Of a stretch of DNA of 64,000 bases, positions 51,427 through 61,193 are shown in pieces. The stretch is taken from assembly GCF_937616625.2 (NCBI RefSeq), contig NC_065576.1, positions 24,474,628 to 24,538,627 on the forward strand. The letters are read 5' to 3'. The stretch comes from Mercurialis annua. Lineage: Eukaryota > Streptophyta > Magnoliopsida > Malpighiales > Euphorbiaceae. The first letter of the stretch is position 1. Every line of letters starts with the position of its first letter. The notes under the pieces are model-generated. The model was not told where the DNA came from. It saw only the letters and a program-made list of their open reading frames with translations, and searched no databases. The translations under genes and the position numbers were made by a program.

Positions 51427-52051
51427 TGATACGAACCTTCAGCGATAGGCTATACGAACCCTTAATGCAACGCCCAAGAACCCGAATAATCACTAACCTA
51501 AAAACCCAATACCTATCTGATTCAAAACCCTAGGATCACTCTAGATCAGATTATGAAGATCAAGTGTAAATAGAACCTAAAAGATTAAGTCTTTTAATCC
51601 TAATTACTAGCACGCCACAAAGATTGATCAGATCCTTGATAAGTGAAAAGCATTCAATATGAATACAAGAATAAAACAAGGGTTTCTATGAAACAAATAT
51701 CAATATATCATAATCTGATTGTAAAACCCTAAAACAAAGTATTTATAATCTCAGCCACCAATGGCATACTTGTAAATAAGTAAAATTCGAAATAATAAAC
51801 CCTGGTCTTGAATATGGGCTTTAAGTATGTTATACAAAGCCCATTCTTCAGAATCTTCATTTGAATAAGTTTGAAGATTAGCCCAGCCTTGTATATAACC
51901 ATTTAAGGTCTCTTGAAGCTTCTTGGTCCGTGACCTTGTAATTGGTCCTTGGGATAAACTCAACGGATCTTGGATATGCATTCTGCCCTCTTCATCAAGC
52001 CCATCAAAATTAGCATATTCAAGCTTTTGAAGTCCTAGCCCATCCGTAACA
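51427..52051 (-). repeat. 3' LTR of the chromovirus (625 bp)
   Basis: On the minus strand it starts TGTTACGGATGGGC and ends CGTATCA, matching 57580-58262. Its first 300 bp (element sense) encode the end of the pol frame. A TATA-like TATAAATA lies on the minus strand at 51740-51747. It lacks the 55-bp duplication present in the 5' LTR and differs from it at scattered single sites. Confidence 0.95.
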
Positions 52052-53198
52052 TTCCCTCCTTCTTTTGGATGATTCGTCCTCGAATCAAGCTCATCGCCTA
52101 CATCAAAAGGAGTTAAGTCAGCAACATTGAATGTACCACTAACATTATACTCACCCTTTAAATCAATCTTGTAGGCATTGTCATTGATTCTTTCCAGCAC
52201 TTGAAATGGACCATCTCCCCTTGGACTCAGTTTTGACTTTCGCTGGTTTGGAAACCTTTCCTTTCGAAAATGAACCCAAACCCAATCACCAGGTTGGAAA
52301 ATAATGCGCCTTTTTCCTTTATTCATTTGCCTAGCCACGTTTTCATTTTGCTTCTCAATTCTTTCTTTCACCTGTTTGTGCATCTTTTGAGCCAAATCAG
52401 CCTTAAAAACACCATCAGCACTAACAAGGTTAGTCATAGCCAAAGGAATTAAATCAATTGGAGACAACAGATTAAAACCATACACAATTTCAAAAGGTGA
52501 AGTGTGTGTAGTGCTATGAACAGCCCTGTTATATGCAAATTCGACATATGGTAATAAATCCTCCCAAGATTTTAAATTCTTAGAAATTAAAGAGCGAAGC
52601 AATTGCACCATGGTTCTATTAACCACCTCAGTTTGCCCATCTGTTTGTGGATGGCAAGTAGTAGAAAATAGTAATTTAGTACCCAATTTAGCCCACACAA
52701 CACGCCAAAAATGACTGAGAAATTTTGTATCCCTATCACTGACAATTGTCCTAGGTATTCCATGTAAACGCACAACTTCCCGAAAGAACAAATCAGCAAT
52801 ATGACAAGCATCATCAGTTTTATGGCATGGTATAAAGTGTGCCATCTTGCTTAAACGATCAACCACAAAAAATATATTATCCTTACCCTTCCTAGTTCTT
52901 GGCAAACCAAGTACAAAGTCCATAGACAAATCTGTCCAAGGCATATCATGTATGGGTAAAGGTGCATATAATCCATGAGGTTTCAGTTTGGACTTAGCTT
53001 GCATGCAAACAATACATTTACTACACACTTTATGAACATCTCATTTCATGCCGGGCCAAAAGAAATGATCACAAATAATAGCATAAGTCTTACTAACCCC
53101 CCAAAGTGACCCATCAGTCCACCACTATGTGCTTCGTTTATCAGCAACAAACGCAAAGAACAACTAGGCACACACAACCTGTTCTTTTTAAACAAAAA
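51751..53198 (-). pseudogene. Chromovirus integrase and pol C-terminus
   Basis: The intact part (51751-53028, 425 codons by permissive start) carries CSKCIVC of the zinc-binding region, the catalytic core with D in WTDLSMDFV, D in IVSDRDTKF and E in QTDGQTEVVNR, then SPFEIVYGF, and the GPF-type C-terminal motif GDGPFQVLERINDNAYKIDL. It would insert the element's cDNA. No canonical chromodomain follows; the frame continues PKEGGN across the PPT into the 3' LTR for about 100 codons with GPITRSRTKKLQ. Upstream, the histidine part of the zinc domain is broken: a frame change near 53100 and an in-frame TGA near 53045 (GMK, stop, DVHK). A complete polyprotein cannot be made without readthrough. Confidence 0.9.
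52052..52066 (-). other. Polypurine tract of the chromovirus
   Basis: On the minus strand AAAAGAAGGAGGGAA directly precedes the 3' LTR start TGTTAC. It is the expected primer for plus-strand synthesis. The pol frame reads through it as residues PKEGGN. Confidence 0.9.
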
Positions 53199-54477
53199 TC
53201 AGTCAAAAACATAAAAATCATCAAATGCATTCCCATTAATACAGGTTCCATACACATTGCGAAAATCAATATCATCTTTGTACAAATCCTTAATATACTC
53301 AAAACCTAACAATTTAGAATCAAGAGTATTAAGAAGTGCATACCTTCTTGAAAGTGCATCAGCAACCACATTTACTTTACCTTTCTTGTACTTGATGACA
53401 TAAGGAAAGGTATCGACAAACTCCATCCATTTAGCATGTCTTCGATTCAATTTATCTTGCCCTTTTAGATGTTTGAAGAATTCATGATCTGTGTGAATCA
53501 CGAAACTCCTTAGGCCACAAATAGTGTTGCCATGTCTGAAGTGCGCGTACCAAGGCAAACAACTCCTTGTCATATGTTGGGTAATTCAAGGCTGCCCCAT
53601 TTAGTTTCTCACTAAAGAAGAAAATTGGACGCCCCTCTTGCATCAATACAGCCCCAATTCCAACGCCACTTGCATCACATTCAATCTCAAAGATTTTATC
53701 AAAATTAGGCAAAACTAACAAAGGTGCACTACACAATTTTTCTTTAAGTAAATTAAAAGCATGTTCTTGTGCATCACCCCAATTAAAAGCAACATTTTTC
53801 TTGACTAATTCATTCAAAGATGCAGCTAAAGTACTAAAATCTTTAATGAAACGCCTGTAAAAGCTAGCCAATCCATGAAAACTCCTTAATTGACTCACAT
53901 TTGTTGGTTTTGGCCATTCATGAATAGCTTTCACCTTTTCAGTATCAACCTCCAAACCATTAGAACTAACAATAAATCCAAGAAAATTGACTCGATCTAA
54001 ACAAAAACTACACTTCTTCAGATTGGCGAACAACTTGTCTTTTCGAAGAACTTCTAAAACAGCCCTAACATGGATTATATGATCAGAATCAGACCAGGAG
54101 TAGACTAAAATATCATCAAAATAAACAACCACAAATTTACCAAGAAATTCACGCAAGACATGGTTCATCAATCTCATGAATGTACTAGGTGCATTTGTAA
54201 GCCCAAATGGCATAACTAGCCACTCATACAGCCCATACTTGGTCTTAAAGGCAATTTTCCACTCATCCCCATTTTTCATGCGAATTTGATAATAACCAGA
54301 TCGTAAATAAATCATAGTAAAAACACATGCACCATGCAATTCATCAAGCAATTCATCTAACCTAGGGATAGGATGACGATACTTTACCGTTATCTTATTA
54401 ATTGCACGACAATCCACACACATTCTCCACGTGCCATCTTTTTTTGGAACCAGAATCACAGGAACCGCACATGGACT
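53199..54477 (-). pseudogene. Chromovirus reverse transcriptase and RNase H
   Basis: RT motifs run in order: [32 protein letters not shown], the motif A region [32 protein letters not shown], and YFDDILVYS at 54112-54138. The first catalytic aspartate of motif A is Tyr (TAT, 54307-54309) where the family has Asp (GAT or GAC), so this RT should be inactive. RNase H follows with [31 protein letters not shown] and [13 protein letters not shown]. One extra base near 53501 shifts the frame between WPKEF and VIHTDH. An in-frame TAA at 54478-54480 separates this part from protease, and a TGA at 53199-53201 ends it before integrase. Sense and order are clear; function is lost. Confidence 0.93.
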
Positions 54478-55424
54478 TTAGCTCTCTTTAACATATCCTT
54501 TTTCCATTAAATCATCCACTTGCCTTTGAAGTTCCTTTGTCTCTTCAGGGTTACTTCTATAGGATGGTCTATTTGGTATGGCAGCCCCGGGTACAAAATC
54601 AATTTGATGCTCAATGCCTCTTTCAGGTGGTAAACCACTTGGCATATCATCGGGAAAAACGTCATCAAATTCCTGCAACAAATCACAAAATTCTCTTGGC
54701 AAGGCAAGATCAAGATCAGAAGTGTTCAAATATATATCCTTGTAAGTAACCACAAACACTACCCTATTAGAATACAATGCATGCCTAATTTCGCCTTCTC
54801 TAGCTAAAAAGCTACTCCCGTTGTGTTTTGATTTCTCACTTGATTGAATACCATTATTTTTATCACTCTTTAGTGATTCGTCAATGCATTTGCTATTTTC
54901 AGTTTCAGGTCTTTCTCTCTCAATTTTGCACTGATCATCATACATATCCTTAGGAGAAAGAGGTGTTAATGTAACTTTTCTTCCATCCTTTGCAAAACTA
55001 TATCTATCAAGGAAACCATCATGTGTAGATTTTCTATCAAATTTCCATGGTCTACCTAATAAGATATGTCCAACATGCATTGATACTACATCACATAGCA
55101 CCTCATCAGAATATCTACCAATTGTGAATGGTACAATAACCTGTTTAGTCACTTTAATCTCACCACAATTATTAAGCCAAAGCAATCTATATGGTCTAGG
55201 ATGAGGTATGACATTCAAATTTAACTTTCGAACCATAGCAATACTAGCAACATTAGTACAGCTACCACTATCAATAATAAGGTTGCAAATCTTACCTTGT
55301 ACATGGCATCTTGTGTGAAACATGTTGTCCCTTTGCTGCTCTAAGTCATTTCCATCCTTCATTTGTACACTAAGTGTACGTCTAGCAACCAGCAAATCGC
55401 CTCGCATTGGTTCTTCAATACCAT
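54478..55424 (-). pseudogene. Chromovirus protease and N-terminal RT region
   Basis: Open from 55407 (MRGDLLVARR) to the TAA at 54478-54480, 309 codons. The aspartic protease active site is LIIDSGSCTNVAS with Asp at residue 46, followed by VLCDVVSMHVGHILLGRPW, typical of chromovirus retropepsins. The C-terminal part (HQIDFVPGAAIPNRPSYR, then LQRQVDDLMEKGYVKES) is the RT N-terminal region and stops exactly where the family reads ES-x-SPCAVPV. The stop is a simple nonsense change, since the frame resumes at once. The protease active site is intact. A frame change just upstream (near 55437) separates it from gag. Confidence 0.92.
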
Positions 55425-55429
55425 CATCA

Positions 55430-56650
55430 CTACAATTTTTCTAGTGATGGAATCTCTTCATTATCACTTTCATCACTTTCAGTCTCAATATCACCATGAT
55501 ATTTGAGCACCATTGCTCTTCGATTTGGACATTGTGAAGCAATATGACCATTACCTAGGCACTTGAAACATTTTATATCTCGGTTTCTTGCCATAGGTGT
55601 CTCAGATTTGAATGAACTTTTTGGATCTGCCACTCCTTTTTGCTTAGAATCCTGCAAAACAGATTTGTTAGAATCAAATTTTCCGCCCTTTGAAGATCCA
55701 CCCCAATTAGGTTTTGAATTTTAAGTAGCACCCCAATTCGAATTGGAATTTGCATTTGATGTCCAATTAGATTTGGCTATCCAGTTTGGTTTTAATTGCT
55801 TCTCAATCTTGATGGCGAGATGCACCATCTCTTCAATCTCTCTATAATGGTTTAATTCAACCCGGTCAGCAATCTCCTTATTCATTCCTCTAAGAAAACG
55901 AGACATGGTTGCTTCCATTTCCTCATGTAAATCTAGCCTAACCATTAACATCTCCATTTCCTAATTAAAGTAATCCTCAATATTCTTTGTACCTTGTCTT
56001 AAGTACTGAAGTTTTTGATACAACTCTCTTTGATAATATAAAGGTACAAATCTTCTTTTCATCACATCCTTAAGACCTACCCAACTATTAATAGCATTTT
56101 CTCCGCTTCTGCGCCGAGCTTTTGCCATTTGTTCATACCACATAATGGCATATTCAGTAAAATGACTAACCACTAACTTCATTTGCTTCTCATCAGAAAA
56201 ATTATGGCAATCAAAAATGAGATCTACCCTTTTCCCCCACTCCAAATAGGCTTCAGGGTTAGTCTTACCGGCAAAATTAGGAATTTGAAATTTGATGCTA
56301 CCTAGATTTTTGTCCACATCATCGTGATTATTATGCCAATTGCCACCATAATGACCATCTGGATTGCCTCTACCAATATTAGGGTTTCTCCTCGTACCGG
56401 GACCAGCAACAAATCCTCTACCTAAGTTAGGTTCATGCCGACCAAACTCATGATAATCGTCATAATCAACATGTTGATGATGAGCATTATTATGAACTCC
56501 CATGTTCACTCCCACATTAGGTACATTAGCTCTCCCATTTATTGCATTTACACCCGAATTTGGAGCATTTTCCCTCACTTCTTGTCGATTTGCACCTACT
56601 AACCTAGTTGTATCATCACCAACTCGTTCACCCGTTGATCCACTAGACAT
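55430..56650 (-). pseudogene. Chromovirus Gag with zinc knuckle
   Basis: The likely start is MSSGSTGERVGDD at 56650; a longer upstream frame to 56713 begins with an unrelated hydrophobic stretch. Capsid-type gag core: FQIPNFAGKTNPEAYLEW, VVSHFTEYAIMWYEQM and FVPLYYQRELYQKLQYL. In-frame stops interrupt it at 55961 (EDYFN, stop, EMEML) and near 55721 (NWGAT, stop, NSKPNW). The nucleocapsid knuckle CFKCLGNGHIASQC (C-x2-C-x4-H-x4-C) lies at 55529-55570. The frame ends SLEKL with a frameshift near 55437 ahead of protease. An Asn-rich segment (residues about 30-120 from MSSG) precedes the core. Gag would form the particle and bind RNA; it is not intact. Confidence 0.92.
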
Positions 56651-57566
56651 AGTGACCCTGAAAAAGAAAGATGGCAGAATAGCAAAACAAAACAAAACAA
56701 AAATTAAGAGCAAACAGATTCCTCACACACTCCCTCACGTGTTTGCACTCAAAAGATGGGGTCGTTCACTCGTGTTTAACACACAAAAATAATGATCTCA
56801 CAAGGCTTAACTCACACCACTCAAGCTTTATATCAAGTATTCTTATGTGAATCAGTTCAACTACAAATTTCCAACCAAACCTTATGAAATACTAATAATC
56901 AAGTTTTAAATACTTAAGAAGCAAAAACGCAATATATATCAAGAAAACAACAAATGTGTATCCAGATCAAAGAAAACAGAATTGAAAGAAAAGAAAACTC
57001 AAATGGAATCAAAAGACAAATAAAAGAAATATCTAGATGCAAAAATATGTCTAGGAAACAAGAAAGAAAAAAAAAGGTAAAGAAAAGCAATTTGGAAAGT
57101 AATCAAAGAAAGCCTAGAAAACTTTAATCTGATTTGAAAAGATCTTATATGGTGTCAATCTTTTCAAATTCGAATTTCTCAAATAAATCACTTAAAACAG
57201 CCTTAAACTCAATACAAATCCCCTTTAGATTAGAAAAAAAATTCAGAACTGATTTGCCAATTAATAACCCCTTTAAGGCTCTTGATTTCCACCACTTCAC
57301 TTGCACACATTAATTTTTGCAATCAAACTCACAAATATCAAAACCAACAAAAGACCTTATAACTTCTTCAAGATTTCAGATTCCTTTTCTTTTTTTTTGT
57401 ACTTTTTTTCTCTTTTTTTTGATCTGAAATTTCAAGAACAGAATTTCAGATTCCTTTTCTCTCTCTTTTTTTTGTTTTTTTCTTTAAACAGCAAATTTAA
57501 GAATAAGAACACTAAATCAAACACATGAAATAAATGGATAACCAACCTGATTTTCAAGAGCCAAAA
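56651..57566 (-). other. Untranslated leader of the chromovirus
   Basis: About 0.9 kb between PBS and gag with no coding potential. It is AT-rich, purine-rich in element sense, with long A runs near 57360-57480 and a repeated CAGATTCCTTTTCT word (plus strand, near 57377 and 57449). This is expected leader and packaging sequence; no specific signal can be named. Confidence 0.7.
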
Positions 57567-57577
57567 CTCTGATACCA
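57567..57577 (-). other. Primer binding site of the chromovirus (tRNA-iMet)
   Basis: On the minus strand TGGTATCAGAG lies two bases after the 5' LTR end. It is complementary to the 3' end of plant initiator tRNA-Met, the usual primer for chromoviruses. Confidence 0.93.
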
Positions 57578-57579
57578 AA

Positions 57580-58262
57580 TGATACGAACCTTCAGCGATA
57601 GGCTATACGAACCCTTAATGCAACGCCCAAGAACCCGTATAATCACTAACCTAAAAACCCAATACCTATCTGATTCAAAACCCTAGGATGACTCTAGATC
57701 AGATTACAAAGATCAAGTGTAAATAGAACCTAAATGATTAAGTCTTTTAAATCCTAATTACTAGCACGGCACAAAGATTGATCAGATCCTTGATAAGTGA
57801 AAAGCATTCAATATGAATACAAGAATAAAACAAGGGTTTCTATGAAACAAATATCAATGCATTCAATATGAATACAAGAATAAAACAAGGGTTTCTATGA
57901 AACAAATATCAATATATCATAATCTGATTGTAAAACCCTAAAACAAAGTATTTATAATGTCTCAGCCACCAATGACATACTTGTAAATAAGTAAAATTCG
58001 AAATAATAAACCCTAGTCTTGAATATGGGCTTTAAGTATGTTATACAAAGCCCATTCTTCAGAATCTTCATTTGAATAAGTTTGAAGATTAGCCCAGCCT
58101 TGTATATAACCATTTAAGGTCTCTTGAAGCTTCTTGGCCCGTGACCTTGTAATTGGTCCTTGGGATAAACTCAACGGATCTTGGATATGCATTCTGCCCT
58201 CTTCATCAAGCCCATAAAAATTAGCATCTTCAAGCTTTTGAAGTCCTAGCCCATCCGTAACA
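57580..58262 (-). repeat. 5' LTR of the chromovirus (683 bp)
   Basis: Matches the 3' LTR over its length and has the same TG...CA ends. It is longer by a 55-bp tandem duplication (57804-57858 and 57859-57913, unit starting GCATTCAATATGAATAC) plus small indels of one and two bases. The minus-strand TATA-like TATAAATA at 57949-57956 would drive element transcription. Confidence 0.95.
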
Positions 58263-58361
58263 GTTAGGTTATATTAAGAAAAGAGTGCGTGAAAAGAGGC
58301 GGCAGATTAGTATTTCACGTCTCTAGTTCTCAAACGCGTCGTTCCGATTTCGTAAGCATAG
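58263..58361 (+). repeat. Single satellite monomer between two retrotransposons
   Basis: Exactly 99 bp of satellite (GTTAGGTTATATTAAG to TTCGTAAGCATAG), in the same orientation as the main array. It shows the array extended at least this far before the chromovirus and the Tat element landed one monomer apart. It is more diverged than average. Confidence 0.93.
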
Positions 58362-58844
58362 TGTTTGCACCGGCCCAAAAGGGTTGCTGGATCAGGAGTT
58401 CCATGTGGGCTTACAAGGGCGTCAGGCCCAAAAGAAAGCCTTTTTTATTATTATTGCCTTTTCTATTTATTAAGAATATGTAGCTCAATAGGAGTGATTT
58501 TCTCTTAGAGTTTTAGTCTTAGTCGAATTAGGAGTCTTGATTATGAGGAGCTATAAATAGCTCAGAGCTTCATTATTCATGTATCAACAAATCAATCAAT
58601 CAAAAACCAAGCGCAGTGCTTTTTATCTCGCAATCCCCGGATTGTTTTAATTTAGGAGTAGTTTTCGGTATTAATCTCGCCTGAGTTCGTAGCTCCCAGA
58701 TTATTACTTTTAAATCACGTGGTTAAGTGTTTTTAACCAAACAAGCCCTGTGAATATCTACACAGGTTCGTTAAAGTATCAAACCTCAAACCGATCCCGA
58801 TTATAAATTCAAAGATTCGAGTCCGGAATATTTCCAGGCGAACA
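58362..58844 (+). repeat. 5' LTR of the Tat element (483 bp)
   Basis: Starts TGTTTGCACCGGCCC and ends GGCGAACA, followed after five bases by the PBS. The limits come from the satellite edge, the TG/CA ends and the PBS; the partner LTR is outside the window, so they are not confirmed by alignment. Confidence 0.8.
58552..58559 (+). promoter_or_regulatory. TATA box of the Tat LTR promoter
   Basis: TATAAATA in the context GAGCTATAAATAGCTC, a short perfect palindrome, about 190 bp into the LTR. Position and consensus fit an RNA polymerase II LTR promoter; transcript starts would lie some 30 bp downstream, near TTCATTATTCATG. Confidence 0.75.
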
Positions 58845-58849
58845 TCGTT

Positions 58850-58865
58850 TGGCGACTCCACTGGG
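58850..58865 (+). other. Primer binding site of the Tat element
   Basis: TGGCGACTCCACTGGG lies five bases after the LTR end. It is the PBS form I associate with Tat/Ogre elements (tRNA-Arg is the usual assignment), unlike the tRNA-iMet site of the chromovirus. The tRNA identity is from memory. Confidence 0.8.
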
Positions 58866-58874
58866 AATTAGTTT

Positions 58875-61172
58875 ATGGTTAGCACAAAAACGGACTTTAA
58901 GGACGATTCCAGGCACGCTCGGTCTATACGCCGACAACAGCTGAAGGGGGGTGACGTAGTAGACGAATCTGATTCGGATAAATCTGAAACCATGGCCAAG
59001 GACAAACAGGTGAACCAATCAAACAAGGTGCCGAATACAACGGATACCGAGGGGAACCTGCCTAAGGACAAGAATGACAACGCGACCGATGATACGATGG
59101 ATTACTCACGTCAGCTTCCTCCTTCTCGCCCATCTTTATCACAGGCCGATTTCTCGGCCATGAGGGGCGAGATAGCACAGGAAAACAAGCAGATGTTCGA
59201 TGGTTCTATGCATCAGATGTCCGAAGTAATGAAGAACATCATGGCCGACCAAACGTCGGTCCAAAGGCAGATCCAGGGAAACTTGGACGGCCTCAACAAG
59301 GCGATGGAGAACCTAGGGCGATTATTTTCCGGGCAATCCACTGCCTATCAGGGTTACAGGAGGGCCGAACAGAACCAAACACCGAATCGTTTTGGTAATC
59401 CAGGTGCTTCGGCCGAAACAGCGCAACAACCCAACAAGATGGGATATACATATGGTTCCGTCAAACTCTTGACAAGGAATGAGGCCGAATTTGCAGGAAG
59501 GGCCGATCACCAGGGGGCGAGCTCTTCGAGTCCTCAAGGCGAAACCAGACCAAAAGGAGCAGCTACTGGAGCCAACACCCAAGAGCCTAACGTGGGCGAA
59601 CGAACATTCTCAGAATTGGGCGATCCAAATATATATAACCAAGGGCAGCTAGTGGACATGCTAGAAAGACTCGGAGTAGACTTGAGGCCTATGCCTCGCC
59701 CATCGTACATGAAACCGTATCCAGATTGGATCGACAAGTTATACCCTTTCCCGAGGGGTTATAAAGTGCCTGAGTTCAGTCTATTTTCAGGCGAGGAGAA
59801 GGGGCAATTGACGGTCGAACATGTCGCCCGGTTCTCGGCTCAATGTGGCGAAGCGGCGGCTCACGATTTTTGGAAGCTCCGGTTGTTCGCCAGCTCTTTG
59901 ACAAAAATGGCGTTTACATGGTATTCCAGACTGTTGCCAAATTCAGTGGATACGTGGAAAGACCTCGAAATCCTTTTCCATGAGGAATTTTACAGGGCAC
60001 CACCTGATGTCACCCTGGCCGACCTCGCCCGTATCTCGCAGCTACCAAGCGAATCGGCAGAAAAGTATATCGGCCGTTTCAGAAACCTCAGGACTAGGTG
60101 CTCCACCAAAATGTCCGAGGCCGATTGCGTTCCGATGGTGGTGAGAGGTATGAGCTTCGCCATGAGGGAACACTTCGAGGGCTACCGGTTTCGTGACTTG
60201 TTCGAGCTAACGAACAGGGTGACGAGCTACGAGAGACTCCTCCAAGAAAAGGAGCAGAGGAGAGGCGCATCCAAGGGAACCTACTACAAAGACCAGCTGG
60301 ACGTGGCCGTTGTGTCTGACAGCGAGGATAGTGGTTCCGAAGATGAAGTCAACATGGCCGAATTTTTGGGAACAAAGCCCCTGGAATGTTCGGCCTTGCG
60401 GAAGCCTGGTTTTGTTAAGAAAAATAAAACCGCGGTGGTACAGAAGGAGTATTCGTTCGACCTAACCAAAGCCGACGACATATTTGATGCCTTGTTTAAG
60501 GATGGACAGATCACCCTAAGCAAGGGACATGTAATCCCGCCACCTGAGGAACTGGTCGGCAAGGATTATTGCAAGTATCACAACTCTTGGAGACACAACA
60601 CGAACAACTGTGTGAACTTCAGAAATGTGATCCAGAAGGCGATCAACGAGGGAAAACTTCTGTTTCCAACAAAGAAAGAGGCCGATGTAAAATACGTTTC
60701 TATCAACACTGTTCGGCCCCACTTTGATAGCTTCCTAGAGCAAGGGCAAATACGGAGCAAGTGGAATCCTAGAAGGCCCAAGCCTAGAGTGGAGACCGAT
60801 GGTTCAAAGTGGCAAGGAGAAAGAGGACGGTCTCAGCAACAGAAGAGGAAGCGCCACAGCTCGCCCACTGCAGATATGACTTGCCCATCATGCAGTACGT
60901 ATTTCAAGATCAAGGGAGGCGAGAACACGAGGGAACATCCCAAGACCTTTAAACCAAAATCGCCTACGGAACAGTGGCAGAGGCATGAGCCACAACGGAG
61001 GTCTAGCACCAACGTATTTAAAAGGATATTTCGGCCAACGGAGGAGACCCCTCGTATGACGAAAACCCAGAAGAGGCGAATGCAAAGGCTGCGACAAGAG
61101 TCGCGGGTGAATCACGGGGCAGAATCGGCTCCCAGAGAAAAGCAAGGAAACAGACCTATAATCGAGAGATAG
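58875..61172 (+). CDS. Tat element Gag, 765 aa
   Basis: Uninterrupted frame from the ATG at 58875, the first one after the PBS, to a TAG at 61170-61172. Residues 1-100 are acidic and rich in Asp and Lys, 100-250 are Gln/Asn/Gly-rich, and the gag core is at about 300-410 (FSLFSGEEKGQLTVEHVARF, then FTWYSRLLPNSVDTW). At 566-579 there is a knuckle-like CKYHNSWRHNTNNC with spacing C-x2-H-x4-H-x4-C. The tail after 640 is strongly basic (KRKRHSS), suggesting RNA binding. It would build the particle in the cytoplasm. The next segment continues in the same frame after the TAG, so the stop may be a natural gag/pol boundary or a mutation. It is the only long intact protein in the window. Confidence 0.9.
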   Translation: MVSTKTDFKDDSRHARSIRRQQLKGGDVVDESDSDKSETMAKDKQVNQSNKVPNTTDTEGNLPKDKNDNATDDTMDYSRQLPPSRPSLSQADFSAMRGEIAQENKQMFDGSMHQMSEVMKNIMADQTSVQRQIQGNLDGLNKAMENLGRLFSGQSTAYQGYRRAEQNQTPNRFGNPGASAETAQQPNKMGYTYGSVKLLTRNEAEFAGRADHQGASSSSPQGETRPKGAATGANTQEPNVGERTFSELGDPNIYNQGQLVDMLERLGVDLRPMPRPSYMKPYPDWIDKLYPFPRGYKVPEFSLFSGEEKGQLTVEHVARFSAQCGEAAAHDFWKLRLFASSLTKMAFTWYSRLLPNSVDTWKDLEILFHEEFYRAPPDVTLADLARISQLPSESAEKYIGRFRNLRTRCSTKMSEADCVPMVVRGMSFAMREHFEGYRFRDLFELTNRVTSYERLLQEKEQRRGASKGTYYKDQLDVAVVSDSEDSGSEDEVNMAEFLGTKPLECSALRKPGFVKKNKTAVVQKEYSFDLTKADDIFDALFKDGQITLSKGHVIPPPEELVGKDYCKYHNSWRHNTNNCVNFRNVIQKAINEGKLLFPTKKEADVKYVSINTVRPHFDSFLEQGQIRSKWNPRRPKPRVETDGSKWQGERGRSQQQKRKRHSSPTADMTCPSCSTYFKIKGGENTREHPKTFKPKSPTEQWQRHEPQRRSSTNVFKRIFRPTEETPRMTKTQKRRMQRLRQESRVNHGAESAPREKQGNRPIIER

Positions 61173-61193
61173 GGGGTAAGGACCCAGGCCGAT

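Larger units (their letters stand above)
51427..58262 (-). mobile_element. Full-length Ty3/gypsy chromovirus, CRM-like, degenerate
   Basis: A 6.8-kb element on the minus strand: 5' LTR 57580-58262, PBS 57567-57577, leader, gag, protease, RT, RNase H, integrase, PPT 52052-52066, 3' LTR 51427-52051. Integrase lies after RT, so it is Ty3/gypsy. The integrase tail has a GPF-type motif but no canonical chromodomain, and the frame runs through the PPT into the LTR, as in CRM (centromeric) chromoviruses; this clade call is from remembered family features. The flanks GTTAA (51422-51426) and GTTAG (58263-58267) look like a 5-bp target duplication with one change; the uninterrupted satellite would read CAGGTTAGGTTATATTA. 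Many coding lesions make it non-autonomous. Confidence 0.93.

Noticed and set aside
56502..57528. Plus-strand frames opposite the chromovirus gag start and leader
   Set aside because: They cover the antisense of gag and the T-rich strand of the leader (Phe/Leu-rich low complexity), as expected by chance.
51427..58262. Functional autonomous retrotransposon
   Set aside because: Several stops, at least three frame changes and a lost RT catalytic Asp rule out a working pol.
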